Source: Glycocaulis albus
GTDB taxonomy: Bacteria; Pseudomonadota; Alphaproteobacteria; Caulobacterales; Maricaulaceae
Direction of reading: 5' to 3'
DNA length: 64,000 nucleotides
Assembly: GCF_014639075.1 (NCBI RefSeq)
Contig: NZ_BMFS01000001.1
Coordinates: 124,001 to 188,000, forward strand
Positions 8,943-17,637 of this stretch are shown in pieces; within the stretch, counting starts at the first letter, position 1, and each line of letters opens with the position of its first letter. Made by a program: the position numbers and the translations under genes. The notes under the pieces were generated by a model that made no database searches, was not told the origin of the DNA, and saw only the letters and a program-made list of their open reading frames with translations.

Positions 8943-9359
8943 ATGAGCCCCGCAGCAGAAGGATGTCCACTGGATTTTTCAACCCTGACACCGCCGCGCC
9001 AGCCGCGCTGGTATCTGGCCCTGCCGGAAGGCTTTGAAGCCGGGGCCGAGCCCCATGAACGCACGGCCGGGATTGCCTTGGCGCAGGCCGATGCTCTGGC
9101 GTGCTTCAAGGCCATTGCGCTGGATGCGCCGCGGACGCGAATTGTCCGCGAGGCGGGCGCCCAGCTGGAGCTTGAACAGAAAAGCGCAGTGTTCGGCTTC
9201 ACGGACAAGATCACAATCGAAGCGATGGATGCCGGGCCAGGCATGGCCGCCCTGGCCATATATTCGCGCGCACTGATCGGCTATTACGACTTTGGTGTAA
9301 ACCGCAAACGCGTGCGCCGCTGGCTGGATGCCTTCTATGCAGCGGGCAAGGCGAAATAA
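8943..9359 (+). CDS. DUF1499-family protein
   Basis: A 138-residue protein resembling DUF1499 (CPLDFSTL..P near the N-terminus, a central RTRIVREAGAQLELEQKS-like strand pair, FGFTDKITIEA and YSRALIGYYDFGVNRKRVRRWLDAF at the end). DUF1499 proteins have no settled function. There is no signal peptide or membrane segment. AGGAG lies upstream of the ATG. Its 3' end overlaps the convergent DinB-type gene by about 25 bases. Confidence 0.75.
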   Translation: MSPAAEGCPLDFSTLTPPRQPRWYLALPEGFEAGAEPHERTAGIALAQADALACFKAIALDAPRTRIVREAGAQLELEQKSAVFGFTDKITIEAMDAGPGMAALAIYSRALIGYYDFGVNRKRVRRWLDAFYAAGKAK

Positions 9360-9832
9360 AGAAGGTCCAGCGACGGCGGCTCGGTGACGCCCAGCTGGCG
9401 CAATATGTGGCTGGCCTGGCCGCGATGATGGGTCTGGTGGTTGAACAGATGCGCCAGGATCACGCCCAGCGGCAATTCCTTGGCCTCGCCGCGCGTGTTT
9501 CCATAACGGATCACGGTCGCAAAATCGGCAGAGTCCAGGCCGGTGACATAGGTCATCAGCCGCTGGTCCTCCGCCTCGCGGGCGGCGCGCAGATCACCGA
9601 AATTTTCGTAGAGAATGGTGTCGAGACGGGCAGGAGCCTCGCCTTCGCCGGTCAGCCGGTAGAGCCAGATCCGGTCCGCCACCAGCAGGTGGTTGAGCGT
9701 GCCGTGGAGGCTGCGGAAATAGGCCTTCACATCCTTCTTGCGCTCGGTGTCTTTCAGCGCGGTCGCCGCGTCGTAAAGCCGGGCATTGGCCCATGCATTA
9801 TAGGCGGCAAATCGGCGGAAATGATCGTGCAC
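9335..9832 (-). CDS. DinB-family putative metal-dependent enzyme
   Basis: About 165 residues with the DinB/YfiT four-helix fold. HDHFRRFAAYNAWANARLY opens helix 1, HGTLNHLLVADRIWLYRLTG supplies the first metal His, and HLFNHQTHHRGQASHIL supplies the C-terminal His pair. These proteins bind Ni/Zn; several act as thiol-dependent transferases, but the substrate here is unknown. The proposed start is a GTG at 9832, directly before HDHF; the reading frame stays open further upstream without family similarity. It overlaps the DUF1499 gene tail to tail. Confidence 0.82.
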   Translation of the reverse strand: MHDHFRRFAAYNAWANARLYDAATALKDTERKKDVKAYFRSLHGTLNHLLVADRIWLYRLTGEGEAPARLDTILYENFGDLRAAREAEDQRLMTYVTGLDSADFATVIRYGNTRGEAKELPLGVILAHLFNHQTHHRGQASHILRQLGVTEPPSLDLLYFALPAA

Positions 9833-9946
9833 GGCTCTGTATTCCCTCGCTGACAGCGTTTCTCCCAGACGATCAGGTGTAGAGCAAGGAATGGTCCGGT
9901 CAAATCCCGGCCCGCACAATGGCAGGCCGGGAGGGTCCGATCCGGA

Positions 9947-10882
9947 TTACTGGCGCGTGATTGCAGGCTGGACCGCAAATTGCGGCGCGATCCGCAGATC
10001 GCTCGCCCATTTGAGCTTTTCAAACAGGAGAAGCAGCGTGCCGTTATAGTCAACCACCCGGTTGATAAGCCCCTTGCGCGGCAGGTGCAGCGCGCTTTGC
10101 GGGTGCTCGTGATGGTGGTCGTGAATGGCCTCGCCACCTGTGAGCAGGGCGAGCGTCCAGTCAAGCCAGGCAGGCGTCTTCAGGTGCCCGAACACGTTCA
10201 CGCCCAGCGTCGTGGCGTGAAACTGCACGCCGCGGGCCGTGACGGCGGCGGCATGGAGCAGGAAGGTCAGCAGGAGCGATCCGCCCGAGAGGAAGACGGC
10301 CAGATAGATCAGGGCCGGGATCACCAGATGTACTACAAGCGACAGCCAGTTATAGTGGTGATCGACCCATTTCACGCCCGGCATGTCGCGCAGCCACATG
10401 GCCAGAGGGCGCTGAAGATCATTGGGATCACGGAAGATGATCCAGCCAAACCATGCCCACACCTTGCTTTCATGCGGGTTGTGCGGGTCGCCCGGCTTGT
10501 CGGACAGGCGGTGGTGCTGGGAGTGGTAGTTGATCCAGTCCTTGAACCGGCCCTGCATCGCGATCACGCAATTGAGGGCGGTCAGCATCTGCGCGGGCCA
10601 TTTCAGCTCGCCGGAGCGATGCTGCCAGATCCGGTGCAGGACACCGATGCCGAAATTGCAGATCACCAGGGTCACCGCGCCGACCGCCATGGCCAGCGGC
10701 ACATACCACCAGTGGAAACTCAGGCCTTCAAGCGCCAGGCCAAGCACAATGGCGCCAATCATCCCGATGACACCTATGGCCGGGTAGATCAGCGCGGCAA
10801 ACACGCTGGTCCAGTCCAGATTGCCCCAGCTTTTCTCGATGGCCTCGGAGCGGGGGCGGGCAACAATTTTCGTCAAACTCAA
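9947..10882 (-). CDS. Acyl-CoA/fatty-acid desaturase (delta-9 type)
   Basis: A 311-residue integral-membrane di-iron desaturase. The three histidine boxes are intact: HRIWQH (83-88), HSQHH (120-124) and HDHHHEHP (254-261). Hydrophobic spans lie about 28-52, 59-80, 177-197 and 201-217. It matches the stearoyl-CoA-desaturase type that introduces a double bond into saturated acyl chains to tune membrane fluidity. It is a single gene with about 250 bases upstream before fabI, so both a desaturase and the FAS II enoyl reductase are encoded side by side, divergently. Confidence 0.9.
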   Translation of the reverse strand: MSLTKIVARPRSEAIEKSWGNLDWTSVFAALIYPAIGVIGMIGAIVLGLALEGLSFHWWYVPLAMAVGAVTLVICNFGIGVLHRIWQHRSGELKWPAQMLTALNCVIAMQGRFKDWINYHSQHHRLSDKPGDPHNPHESKVWAWFGWIIFRDPNDLQRPLAMWLRDMPGVKWVDHHYNWLSLVVHLVIPALIYLAVFLSGGSLLLTFLLHAAAVTARGVQFHATTLGVNVFGHLKTPAWLDWTLALLTGGEAIHDHHHEHPQSALHLPRKGLINRVVDYNGTLLLLFEKLKWASDLRIAPQFAVQPAITRQ

Positions 10883-11131
10883 ACCTCGACTTTAAGGGGC
10901 GGCCGGCCGCACAAGCGTGCGAATTGCGGAGCAAACGCTGGCACGATCTGCCACCTCTGACCAGCCGGTTTGGCCATCATGACCCCATCAAATTGACGTC
11001 ATTATGACCGGAAAGTTCACATGCGTGCGGCTCGACGCCGCAGCCCCTATCCGCTATTCGACGGGAAACAGCCTTGCACCGGCCCGGAATCACCGGCCGG
11101 ACGCAGCCAACATATCGGGAGGGATTTCCCC
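10883..11131. other. Divergent promoter region between desaturase and fabI
   Basis: About 250 bases without a supported gene. It must hold the promoters of both flanking lipid genes. TGAC and its complement recur around 10978-11010, but I see no clean operator. Confidence 0.35.
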
Positions 11132-11962
11132 ATGAGCGACAGCGTGTTTCCGGCCGGCAATCTGATGAAGGGCAAGCGCGGGCTTGTCATGGGTGTGGCC
11201 AACAAGAACTCGATTGCCTGGGGCATCGCCCAGCAGCTCGCTGCGCAGGGCGCAGAGCTCGCCTTCTCCTATCAGGGCGAGGAGCTGGAAAAGCGCGTGC
11301 GCCCGCTGGTGGAAAGCCTGCCCGGAGAGCCCTTCATGGTCACCGCCGACGTGACCGATGACGCCTCCATGGATGCCTGCTTTGAAGCCCTGAAGAAGAA
11401 GTGGGGCAAGATGGACTTCCTCGTCCACGCCATTGCCTTTGCGGGCAAGGACGAGCTGCAGGGCTCCTTCACCCACAACACGACGCGTGAGGGCTTCAAG
11501 CGCGCCATGGACGTGTCGGCCTTCTCCTTCGTCGACGCGGCCAAACGTGCCAGCGCGATGATGCCGAGCCGCGAGGAAGGCGGCGGCGCGATGATCTCCA
11601 TGACCTATCTGGGGTCCGAACGCGTTGTGCCCAACTACAATGTGATGGGGGTGGCCAAGGCGGCTCTGGAAGCCTCCACCCGCTATATCGCGCGCGATCT
11701 CGGCCCTCTGGGTATTCGCGTGAATGCGATTTCGGCCGGCCCGATGCGCACGCTCGCCATGGCTGGCATTTCGGGCGGCCGCACGCTGATGAAGACCGGC
11801 AAGGACTGGTCGATGCTCAAGGAGGACACCCGCATGGAGGGTGTCGCCGGGGCCGCGCTCTACCTGCTCTCCGATCTTGGCCATTCGTGCACCGGTGAAG
11901 TGCTCCACGTGGATGCCGGCTTCCACGCGGTGGGCGTGCCGGATATCGGCGAGGAAGGCTAG
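11132..11962 (+). CDS. fabI: Enoyl-[acyl-carrier-protein] reductase (NADH)
   Basis: A 276-residue SDR-family enoyl-ACP reductase, the last step of each FAS II elongation cycle. The cofactor motif is the FabI variant MGVANKNSIAWGIA. The catalytic pair is conserved as Tyr159 (MTYLGSER), Tyr169 and Lys176 (NYNVMGVAKAALE), with the same spacing as the Y146/Y156/K163 set of E. coli FabI. The ISAGPMRTLAMAGI substrate loop is present. The ATG at 11132 follows GGGAGGG. This is the enzyme inhibited by triclosan; no resistance substitution is asserted. Confidence 0.95.
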   Translation: MSDSVFPAGNLMKGKRGLVMGVANKNSIAWGIAQQLAAQGAELAFSYQGEELEKRVRPLVESLPGEPFMVTADVTDDASMDACFEALKKKWGKMDFLVHAIAFAGKDELQGSFTHNTTREGFKRAMDVSAFSFVDAAKRASAMMPSREEGGGAMISMTYLGSERVVPNYNVMGVAKAALEASTRYIARDLGPLGIRVNAISAGPMRTLAMAGISGGRTLMKTGKDWSMLKEDTRMEGVAGAALYLLSDLGHSCTGEVLHVDAGFHAVGVPDIGEEG

Positions 11963-11990
11963 GCGGAGTTCGACAGCCGGCCTCCGGCAT

Positions 11991-12002
11991 GTTACATGTA
12001 AC
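11991..12002. promoter_or_regulatory. Palindromic operator upstream of the MazE-like/MazF pair
   Basis: GTTACATGTAAC is a perfect 12-base palindrome placed 14 bases before the antitoxin ATG and just upstream of its CGGAGGG ribosome-binding site. Toxin-antitoxin operons are normally autorepressed, so this is a likely antitoxin-binding site; the link is inferred. Confidence 0.6.
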
Positions 12003-12016
12003 GGTCGGAGGGCGTC

Positions 12017-12226
12017 ATGGGTATCAATGAACGGGTGAGCAAACATCGCGAAGCCCTGCGGGCAGCGGGCTTGCGTCCCTTGCAGATATGGGTGCCGGAT
12101 ACGCGCCAGCCGGGCTTTGAGGACGCGTGCCGTGAACAGGCCGCGCGCACCGCAGATGCCGACCGCGCTGATGCCGGTCTCAGCGCCTTTGCCGACGCGG
12201 CGCTCGCCGACCTGGACGAGCATTAG
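12017..12226 (+). CDS. MazE-like antitoxin (DUF3018 family)
   Basis: A 69-residue protein with the DUF3018 pattern: [27 protein letters not shown], then a C-terminal Ala/Asp-rich tail including [12 protein letters not shown]3018 proteins are found immediately upstream of MazF-type toxins and act as their antitoxins: the N-terminal half binds DNA and the flexible acidic tail neutralises the toxin. CGGAGGG sits at optimal distance from the ATG. The toxin start codon lies 4 bases after this stop. Confidence 0.85.
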   Translation: MGINERVSKHREALRAAGLRPLQIWVPDTRQPGFEDACREQAARTADADRADAGLSAFADAALADLDEH

Positions 12227-12230
12227 GGCG

Positions 12231-12554
12231 GTGAAGCGCGGGGATATTGTCATCGTCGCCATGCCGGGCGATTTCGGCAAGCCGCGCCCCGCGCTCGTGC
12301 TGCAGGCGGATTATTTCGCGCAGACGTCCACCGTCACGCTCGCCCTCATTTCTTCGACCCTCGTGGATGCGCCATTGCTACGGATCACGCTTGACCCGTC
12401 AGAAGAGAACGGGCTGCGGGCCCGCTCGCAGATCATGGTCGACAAGGTGATGAGCGTGCGCCGCGAGCGCGTCGGCAAGATTATCGGCAAGGCCGATTCC
12501 GACACGCTATTGAGCGTGAACAGGTCTCTTGCCGTGTTCCTGGGCTTTGCTTAG
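12231..12554 (+). CDS. mazF: MazF/PemK-type endoribonuclease toxin
   Basis: A 107-residue CcdB/MazF-fold toxin beginning with the family hallmark VKRGDIVIVAMPGDFGKPRPALVLQAD (GTG start at 12231). The catalytic Arg in KPRPALV and the later S-I/T strand (ALISSTL) and QIMVDKVMSVRRERVGKIIG segment are all intact. MazF toxins cleave mRNA or tRNA at short sequence motifs. It is coupled to the DUF3018 antitoxin and overlaps the convergent acyltransferase gene by 4 bases, so the module sits tightly in chromosomal sequence with no flanking mobile element. Confidence 0.88.
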   Translation: MKRGDIVIVAMPGDFGKPRPALVLQADYFAQTSTVTLALISSTLVDAPLLRITLDPSEENGLRARSQIMVDKVMSVRRERVGKIIGKADSDTLLSVNRSLAVFLGFA

Positions 12555-13699
12555 GGCCTGAATTTCATGCCCATCAGGGGCCGCAGGATCGCTATGCGTG
12601 ATGCGGCCTCTGCGATGGCCCAGCTGCCAAGCAGCGTGATCGCGGCCACGAGCAGAAACTCGCCCGGTCCGCCAAGGCGGATATTCCACGCCGTGATCAG
12701 GTAGATCGCGCTGACCGTGATGGTCTGGTGGACGATAAAGACCGGGAAGATCAGCACGTTCAGCCGCGCGAGCAGGGCCGAACCGGCGCGTATGAGCCGT
12801 CTTGCCAGCCAGATCAGTGTGACAATCATCCACCAGGCGTAGGCAAGGCGCATGATGCGCCAGAGCGTGGCTTCCACAGGGTTGGCAAAGCGGGCATCGA
12901 AATCGAGATAGGCGAAGACCAGCAGGCCCGCGCCTGCCAGCGTCAGGGCCAGCGCAAGCGGTCCGGCCCGGTCTGCTACCTGCCAGAAGCCGTGTGACCG
13001 GCCTGCCAGCACACCGAAGATCACGAAAGTCAGCGAGTAGGCGTGGGTTGCCCAGTCCCACACCAGATTGTGGGTCGCCGGAAAGCTGTCAGCCAGCGTG
13101 AAGCGGATCAGCAGGAGGGGCAGGACGGGCAGGACGAGGAAGGCGGCAGGCCCAGCAGGCCCTTGCCACACCCGCTCCAGCCTGAAACGCGCCAAAGCGG
13201 GTGTATGGGGCAGGACAGGTGCCAGGATCAGCGCGTAGACGAGGATATAGACGACATACCAGAAGTGGTTCCACGTGGGTGTGACGATCGAGAACGCGCT
13301 GCCAAAATCGAGATAGTGCGGCCAGAAGGCGAGAATGCCGGGTTCGATCTCGCCGTTGGTGCGAAGCTCGAAATAGGCCTGCGGCATCACGATCACCGCC
13401 ATGCCGAACACCAGCGGCACTAAGAGCCGCCAGACGCGCTCCAGCATGAAGCGGCCCGTGCCGAGCTTTCCTGCCAGCATGGCCATAGCCACGCCCGAGA
13501 TGAAGAAGAGCAGGGGCAGACGCCACGGGCTCATCAGCATCATGGGCAGTTCCAGCGTGGTGCCCGCATACGCGCTTTTGACATGCCAGCCCCACGTCAC
13601 ATAGCCCATGCCGGTGTGATAGAGGATCAGCATGGCGAAGGCGAAGACGCGCAAGGCGTCGAGATCGGGGCGGCGGGCGGAAGGGATCCGCGCGTCCAT
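12551..13699 (-). CDS. Acyltransferase-3 family membrane protein (OpgC-like)
   Basis: A 382-residue polytopic protein with about ten membrane spans. It begins RRPDLDALRVFAFAMLILYHTGMGY, in which the invariant His of acyltransferase-3/OpgC proteins is present. LLFFISGVAMAML and TPTWNHFWYVVYIL are also typical. Members O-acylate or succinylate periplasmic glucans, polysaccharides or lipids; the acceptor here is unknown. Its ATG overlaps the stop of the upstream epoxide-hydrolase-like gene (ATGA), placing it last in a leftward operon with rarD. Confidence 0.85.
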   Translation of the reverse strand: MDARIPSARRPDLDALRVFAFAMLILYHTGMGYVTWGWHVKSAYAGTTLELPMMLMSPWRLPLLFFISGVAMAMLAGKLGTGRFMLERVWRLLVPLVFGMAVIVMPQAYFELRTNGEIEPGILAFWPHYLDFGSAFSIVTPTWNHFWYVVYILVYALILAPVLPHTPALARFRLERVWQGPAGPAAFLVLPVLPLLLIRFTLADSFPATHNLVWDWATHAYSLTFVIFGVLAGRSHGFWQVADRAGPLALALTLAGAGLLVFAYLDFDARFANPVEATLWRIMRLAYAWWMIVTLIWLARRLIRAGSALLARLNVLIFPVFIVHQTITVSAIYLITAWNIRLGGPGEFLLVAAITLLGSWAIAEAASRIAILRPLMGMKFRP

Positions 13700-14670
13700 C
13701 AGCCGAACCGCCGTCCCAGCCAGTCGAGGAGATGGGCGTTCAGGGTCTCCGGAGCTTCATACTGCGTCCAGTGGCCGATATCCTCGATGACATGCATCTC
13801 CAGATCCTTGCACAGGGCCGGCATCCATGCGGTGAGTTTTGGCGGCAGCATGAAGTCGCATTCGGCAGAGATCATCAGGCAGGGCATGGAAAGCCGGTGA
13901 TCGACACCGCCCATGCGCTGCCAGTTCGCATCGAAATTGCGGTACCAGTTGATGCCGCCCCGGAATCCCGTTTGCGCGTAGATTCGGGCATATTGCGCGC
14001 GTGTCTGCTTTGGTACCACCACATCGTCTTCTGATTTCAGCCCGCCGCGCGCGACGAAGTTCTCAAAGCGCTTTGGCAGATGGGTGATGGAGGGCGGCAG
14101 CTTTTCCAGATCGGCCGAGGGAGGCGGCGCGCCGAAGACGAAGTCGAAGAAATCGCTTTCGCGGCCCGTGAACAGATTGTCTGCGGCCTCGTCCTGGAAG
14201 CGCACGATATAGTGTTCGTCCCCGCCCAGTTCGCGGAAAACCTCCAGTGGCGGCTTCGATCCACGTGGCAAATGGGGTGTGTTCACCCCTACCGCGCCCA
14301 GGAAGCGCTCCGGGATCAGACAGGCCGCGTGCCACATCAATATGCCGCCCCAGTCATGGCCCACCATCACCGCCTTCTCGATGCCAAGCGCATCTAGAAG
14401 GCCCGCAATGTCGCCGGTCAGCCGGTCGACATGGTAGGCGTCCACCTGATGGGGTGCATCCGATGCGCCAAAGCCGCGATTGTCCGGCGCGATGACCCGG
14501 TAGCCTGCGCGGGCCAGTGCCTCGATCTGCGCCGCCCATGACAAGGCCAGCTCTGGCCAGCCATGCAGGAGCAGGACGGGCAGGCCGCCGGCTGGTCCCG
14601 CCTCGTGAACGGACAGCGTGACCTGGCCCACATTGATGCGGCGGGCGGGCGGCATGGACGGGTGGGTCAT
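13699..14670 (-). CDS. Alpha/beta hydrolase, epoxide hydrolase type
   Basis: A 323-residue alpha/beta hydrolase. The oxyanion HGWP is at 36-39, the nucleophile elbow GHDWGG places Asp106 as nucleophile (Asp rather than Ser marks the epoxide-hydrolase/dehalogenase branch), and the catalytic His300 is in EDIGHWTQYEAP. A cap domain lies between about 130 and 235. Expected reaction: hydrolysis of an epoxide to a vicinal diol via an alkyl-enzyme ester; substrate unknown. Its stop overlaps the acyltransferase start and it begins directly after the rarD stop. Confidence 0.87.
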   Translation of the reverse strand: MTHPSMPPARRINVGQVTLSVHEAGPAGGLPVLLLHGWPELALSWAAQIEALARAGYRVIAPDNRGFGASDAPHQVDAYHVDRLTGDIAGLLDALGIEKAVMVGHDWGGILMWHAACLIPERFLGAVGVNTPHLPRGSKPPLEVFRELGGDEHYIVRFQDEAADNLFTGRESDFFDFVFGAPPPSADLEKLPPSITHLPKRFENFVARGGLKSEDDVVVPKQTRAQYARIYAQTGFRGGINWYRNFDANWQRMGGVDHRLSMPCLMISAECDFMLPPKLTAWMPALCKDLEMHVIEDIGHWTQYEAPETLNAHLLDWLGRRFG

Positions 14671-15618
14671 CTAGCTCTCCCTCGCTATGGCGCGTCGGCG
14701 TGAGCTTAGAAGATCAAGGGTGAAGACGGCCAGTCCCGCCCAGATGAAGGCAAAGGTGATGGCGTGAGCAAAGGTGAATGTCTCGCCCCAGATAATGCCG
14801 ACGCTGAACTGCAAGGTGGGGGCGACGAATTGCAACAGGCCGATCGTGGCAAAGTGCAGCCCCCTTGCCCCGATGATGAAGAGCAGCAGCGGCGCCACCG
14901 TCATCGGGCCGGTGAGAATGAGCAGTATGGCCTGTCCCGGCGCGGCGAGAAACGAGCCGCCTCCGCCGGAGGCTTCAAGGAAGAACAGGGCCACAAGCGA
15001 GGGCAGGGAGATGATCAGCGTTTCCCAGAACAGGCCGACACGGCCGTCGGTGGCGATCGTCTTCCTGATATAGCCATAGGCGGTGAAGGAGGCGGCGAGA
15101 AACAGCCCGATCCAGGGTATCTCGCCGACGGCCACGATCTGGTTGATGACGCCGATGACGGCAAGTCCCACCGCCACCATGCGCAAGCGTCCGAAGCGCT
15201 CGCCTGCGATAAACACACCAACCGCCACATTCATCAGCGGATTGATGAAATAGCCGAGCGATACGTCCAGTACGCGGTCGGCATTGATCGCCCAGACAAA
15301 CACCCACCAGTTCGACGCGATGAGGATCGCGCTGAAGAGCAGCATCGCCATGGCCCGCCTGTCAGTCATCAGCCGCCAGGCGGTGGGCGCGCGGCCCGCC
15401 ATCCAGACCAGAAGCGCCAGCAGGGGCACCGACCATACGGCCCGGTGCAGCACGATCTCGGTGGCGCTGGCAAAGCCCAGGAATTTGTAGAAGGCCGCTG
15501 AAAGCCCCCAGATCACATAGGCCGACAGGGCCGCCGCGCCTGCTCGTCCGGCATCCAGACGTCCGCTATCAGGTGGCGGTGCAACAGGAGCGGCGGACGG
15601 ATCAGCAGGGGCAGCCAT
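14671..15618 (-). CDS. rarD: RarD-type EamA-family transporter
   Basis: A 315-residue drug/metabolite transporter with ten predicted spans in two EamA repeats. RarD signatures are present: AYVIWGLSAAFYKFLG, EIVLHRAVWSVP, SNWWVFVWAINADRVLDVSLGYFINPL and the late LLFIIGARGLHFATIGLLQFVAPTLQF. A Pro/Ala-rich N-terminal extension of about 30 residues precedes the first span, so the start could be further in. RarD homologues are annotated as chloramphenicol-sensitivity permeases, but their physiological cargo is unknown. It is the first gene of the three-gene leftward operon. Confidence 0.9.
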   Translation of the reverse strand: MAAPADPSAAPVAPPPDSGRLDAGRAGAAALSAYVIWGLSAAFYKFLGFASATEIVLHRAVWSVPLLALLVWMAGRAPTAWRLMTDRRAMAMLLFSAILIASNWWVFVWAINADRVLDVSLGYFINPLMNVAVGVFIAGERFGRLRMVAVGLAVIGVINQIVAVGEIPWIGLFLAASFTAYGYIRKTIATDGRVGLFWETLIISLPSLVALFFLEASGGGGSFLAAPGQAILLILTGPMTVAPLLLFIIGARGLHFATIGLLQFVAPTLQFSVGIIWGETFTFAHAITFAFIWAGLAVFTLDLLSSRRRAIARES

Positions 15619-15687
15619 GCCCGGGCTCTTACTCCCGCTGGCACCTCAAAGTCATTCTGTTTCTTGCGTCAGATGCAGTACGGGCAA

Positions 15688-15718
15688 GCAAAGGCCCCGC
15701 TCCGGGTGGAGCGGGGCC
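15688..15718 (-). terminator. Probable terminator of the M28 peptidase gene
   Basis: An 11-base perfect stem, GGCCCCGCTCC (15693-15703) with GGAGCGGGGCC (15708-15718). On the minus strand it is followed by TTTGCTTG, a weak U tract. It lies between the M28 gene stop and the rarD start. Confidence 0.65.
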
Positions 15719-15745
15719 GGTTGCACGCAAGGCCAGACAAGGTGC

Positions 15746-17488
15746 CTAGCGGTTTTCCATCATGGCGTCGCGAAGGCCGCGGAACTCATTGCCCTCATAC
15801 CAGTTCGGCCATTCATCACTGTCGGCGATGCGGCGCGCGACGGTGTAGAGCAGGCGTGTATCCTCCTCCAGGCCGGACAGATCCCAGTCCGGGTTATATT
15901 CGTCGGCAGGCTGGTGGTAGCGGTTCATGCGGTAGGCCAGTGCCGCCGTCTCCACATATTCGCGGCCATGCTCGACATGCACCGAGCCGCCACCGGCATA
16001 CAGCATGGGCACGCCGACGCGTGCCAGGCTGACATGGTCGGAGCGGTAGAAATAACCCGCTTCCGGGTTGGGATCGGGTGTGAGATAGCGTCCACCCTGG
16101 GCTTCGGCTTCTTCGCGCAGAATGTCCTCGATCTCCGACGCTCCGTAGCCCACAACCACGACATCTTCAGTGCGGCCAACGGGGAGTTCGCCATCGATAT
16201 TGAGGCCGGCCACGATGGAATTGAGCGGCACGGTCGGGTTGGCTCCGAACCAGGCCGAGCCCAGCAGGCCTGACTCCTCGGCCGTCACGGCAACAAAGAG
16301 GATCGAGCGGCGCGGCTGCTCGCCCAGCGCAAAGGCTTCCATCATTTCCATGATGGCGGCGGTGCCGGTCGCGTTATCGACCGCGCCATTATAGATATTG
16401 TTCTCTGCCGAAAAGTTGAGCCGCACGCCCAGATGATCCCAGTGCGCCATCAGCAGGACATACTCGTCCGGTGCTTCGGCCCCTTCGACCATGCCGATGA
16501 CATTGTTGGACGTCAGGCGGCGCAGGCTGGTGTGCAGTTCGGCGCTCATTGCCGCGCCCTCCAGCGCGACCGGCGTGAAGTCCGGTTCTGCCGCTGCTTC
16601 AGCCAGGGTGTCGAAGTCATGGCCCGTGGCGGCAAACAGCGCGCGCGCGGCATCAAGGTGGATCCAGCCCTGCACCGGCACCAGATCGGATGGCGGCATG
16701 TCGAGCGTGAACTGCGGGCCCGTCCATGAGGCAACCACCGTGTCCCAGCCATAGCTGGCCGGTTCGGTCTGGTGGACGATAATGGCACCGGCCGCGCCCT
16801 GACGGCCCGCCTCCTCATACTTGTATGTCCAGCGCCCGTAATAGGTCATCGCCTCGCCATTGAAGCGGCCGGCATTGGGCTGGGCATAGCCGGGATCATT
16901 GACGAGAATGACCACCGTCTTGCCCTCGACATCAAGCCCCTCATAGTCGTTCCAGCCATATTCCGGCGCCACGACGCCATAGCCGACAAACACCAGCTCG
17001 GTATCGGCGATGGCGACATGCTCTTCCGGGTTCTGGCTCCAGTAGACAACGTCCTGTCCCATCGTCATGCCCATGGGTTCGCCATTGACGGAGATGTCCA
17101 GGCGCGAACGCTCTTCATCCAGCGTTGCCTCGATCAGCGGTACGGGCTGGTACCAGCCCTCGGTACCGGCCGGTTGCACGCCTACACGCGCCAGCTCGTC
17201 GGCAATCCATTGTGCTGCGCGTTCACCGGCTTCAGCGGCCGGCGCGCGGCCCTCGAAACGGTCATCGGCAAGCGTCGCGATGCGGAAATGCAGGTCGTCC
17301 TGTGTGATCTGCGCGCTGGTATCGCCGGCTGGTGGCCAGTCTCCCGCATCGGCGGAGGGCTCGGCAGATGTTTCCGGAGCGCTTTCCCCGGCGGGCGCCC
17401 CGGCCGGTGCGGCAGGCTCATCACTGACGGGTTCACTGCAAGCTGCCAGCAGCGCGGCGGCCGCTGTCAGGGTCCACAAACGTAACAT
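15746..17488 (-). CDS. M28-family zinc metallopeptidase, lipoprotein
   Basis: A 580-residue exported M28 aminopeptidase-type protein. The lipoprotein signal ends LLAAC (Cys about residue 18) and is followed by a Pro/Ala/Glu-rich linker. A PA-type inserted region (about 150-310) precedes the M28 core. Zinc-site motifs are in order: LMAHWDHLG (His, Asp), GAVDNATGTA (bridging Asp) and VTAEESGLLGS (Glu-Glu), then the late AGGGSVHVEHG His. It should release N-terminal residues from peptides in the periplasm. The start at 17488 follows GGGAGGG. The bases around the ATG (GTTATAATGTTAC) loosely resemble a Zur half-site pair. Confidence 0.88.
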   Translation of the reverse strand: MLRLWTLTAAAALLAACSEPVSDEPAAPAGAPAGESAPETSAEPSADAGDWPPAGDTSAQITQDDLHFRIATLADDRFEGRAPAAEAGERAAQWIADELARVGVQPAGTEGWYQPVPLIEATLDEERSRLDISVNGEPMGMTMGQDVVYWSQNPEEHVAIADTELVFVGYGVVAPEYGWNDYEGLDVEGKTVVILVNDPGYAQPNAGRFNGEAMTYYGRWTYKYEEAGRQGAAGAIIVHQTEPASYGWDTVVASWTGPQFTLDMPPSDLVPVQGWIHLDAARALFAATGHDFDTLAEAAAEPDFTPVALEGAAMSAELHTSLRRLTSNNVIGMVEGAEAPDEYVLLMAHWDHLGVRLNFSAENNIYNGAVDNATGTAAIMEMMEAFALGEQPRRSILFVAVTAEESGLLGSAWFGANPTVPLNSIVAGLNIDGELPVGRTEDVVVVGYGASEIEDILREEAEAQGGRYLTPDPNPEAGYFYRSDHVSLARVGVPMLYAGGGSVHVEHGREYVETAALAYRMNRYHQPADEYNPDWDLSGLEEDTRLLYTVARRIADSDEWPNWYEGNEFRGLRDAMMENR

Positions 17489-17637
17489 TATAACGCCCTC
17501 CCAAGGGTTTAGCGGATTTTTGGCCAGCATGCCCTGTCTGGCGTAAAGGTCCAAGCCTGCATTGCCGGTACTCGACAGGACGGGCTTGAACCGTTCAAGG
17601 TGCGCGGCCCGGCAACCACCAGTCCTGAGAGCGCCCG

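Noticed and set aside
11090-12280. 396-codon minus-strand open frame over fabI and mazE/mazF
   Set aside because: It lies opposite three well-supported genes and has no recognisable motif.
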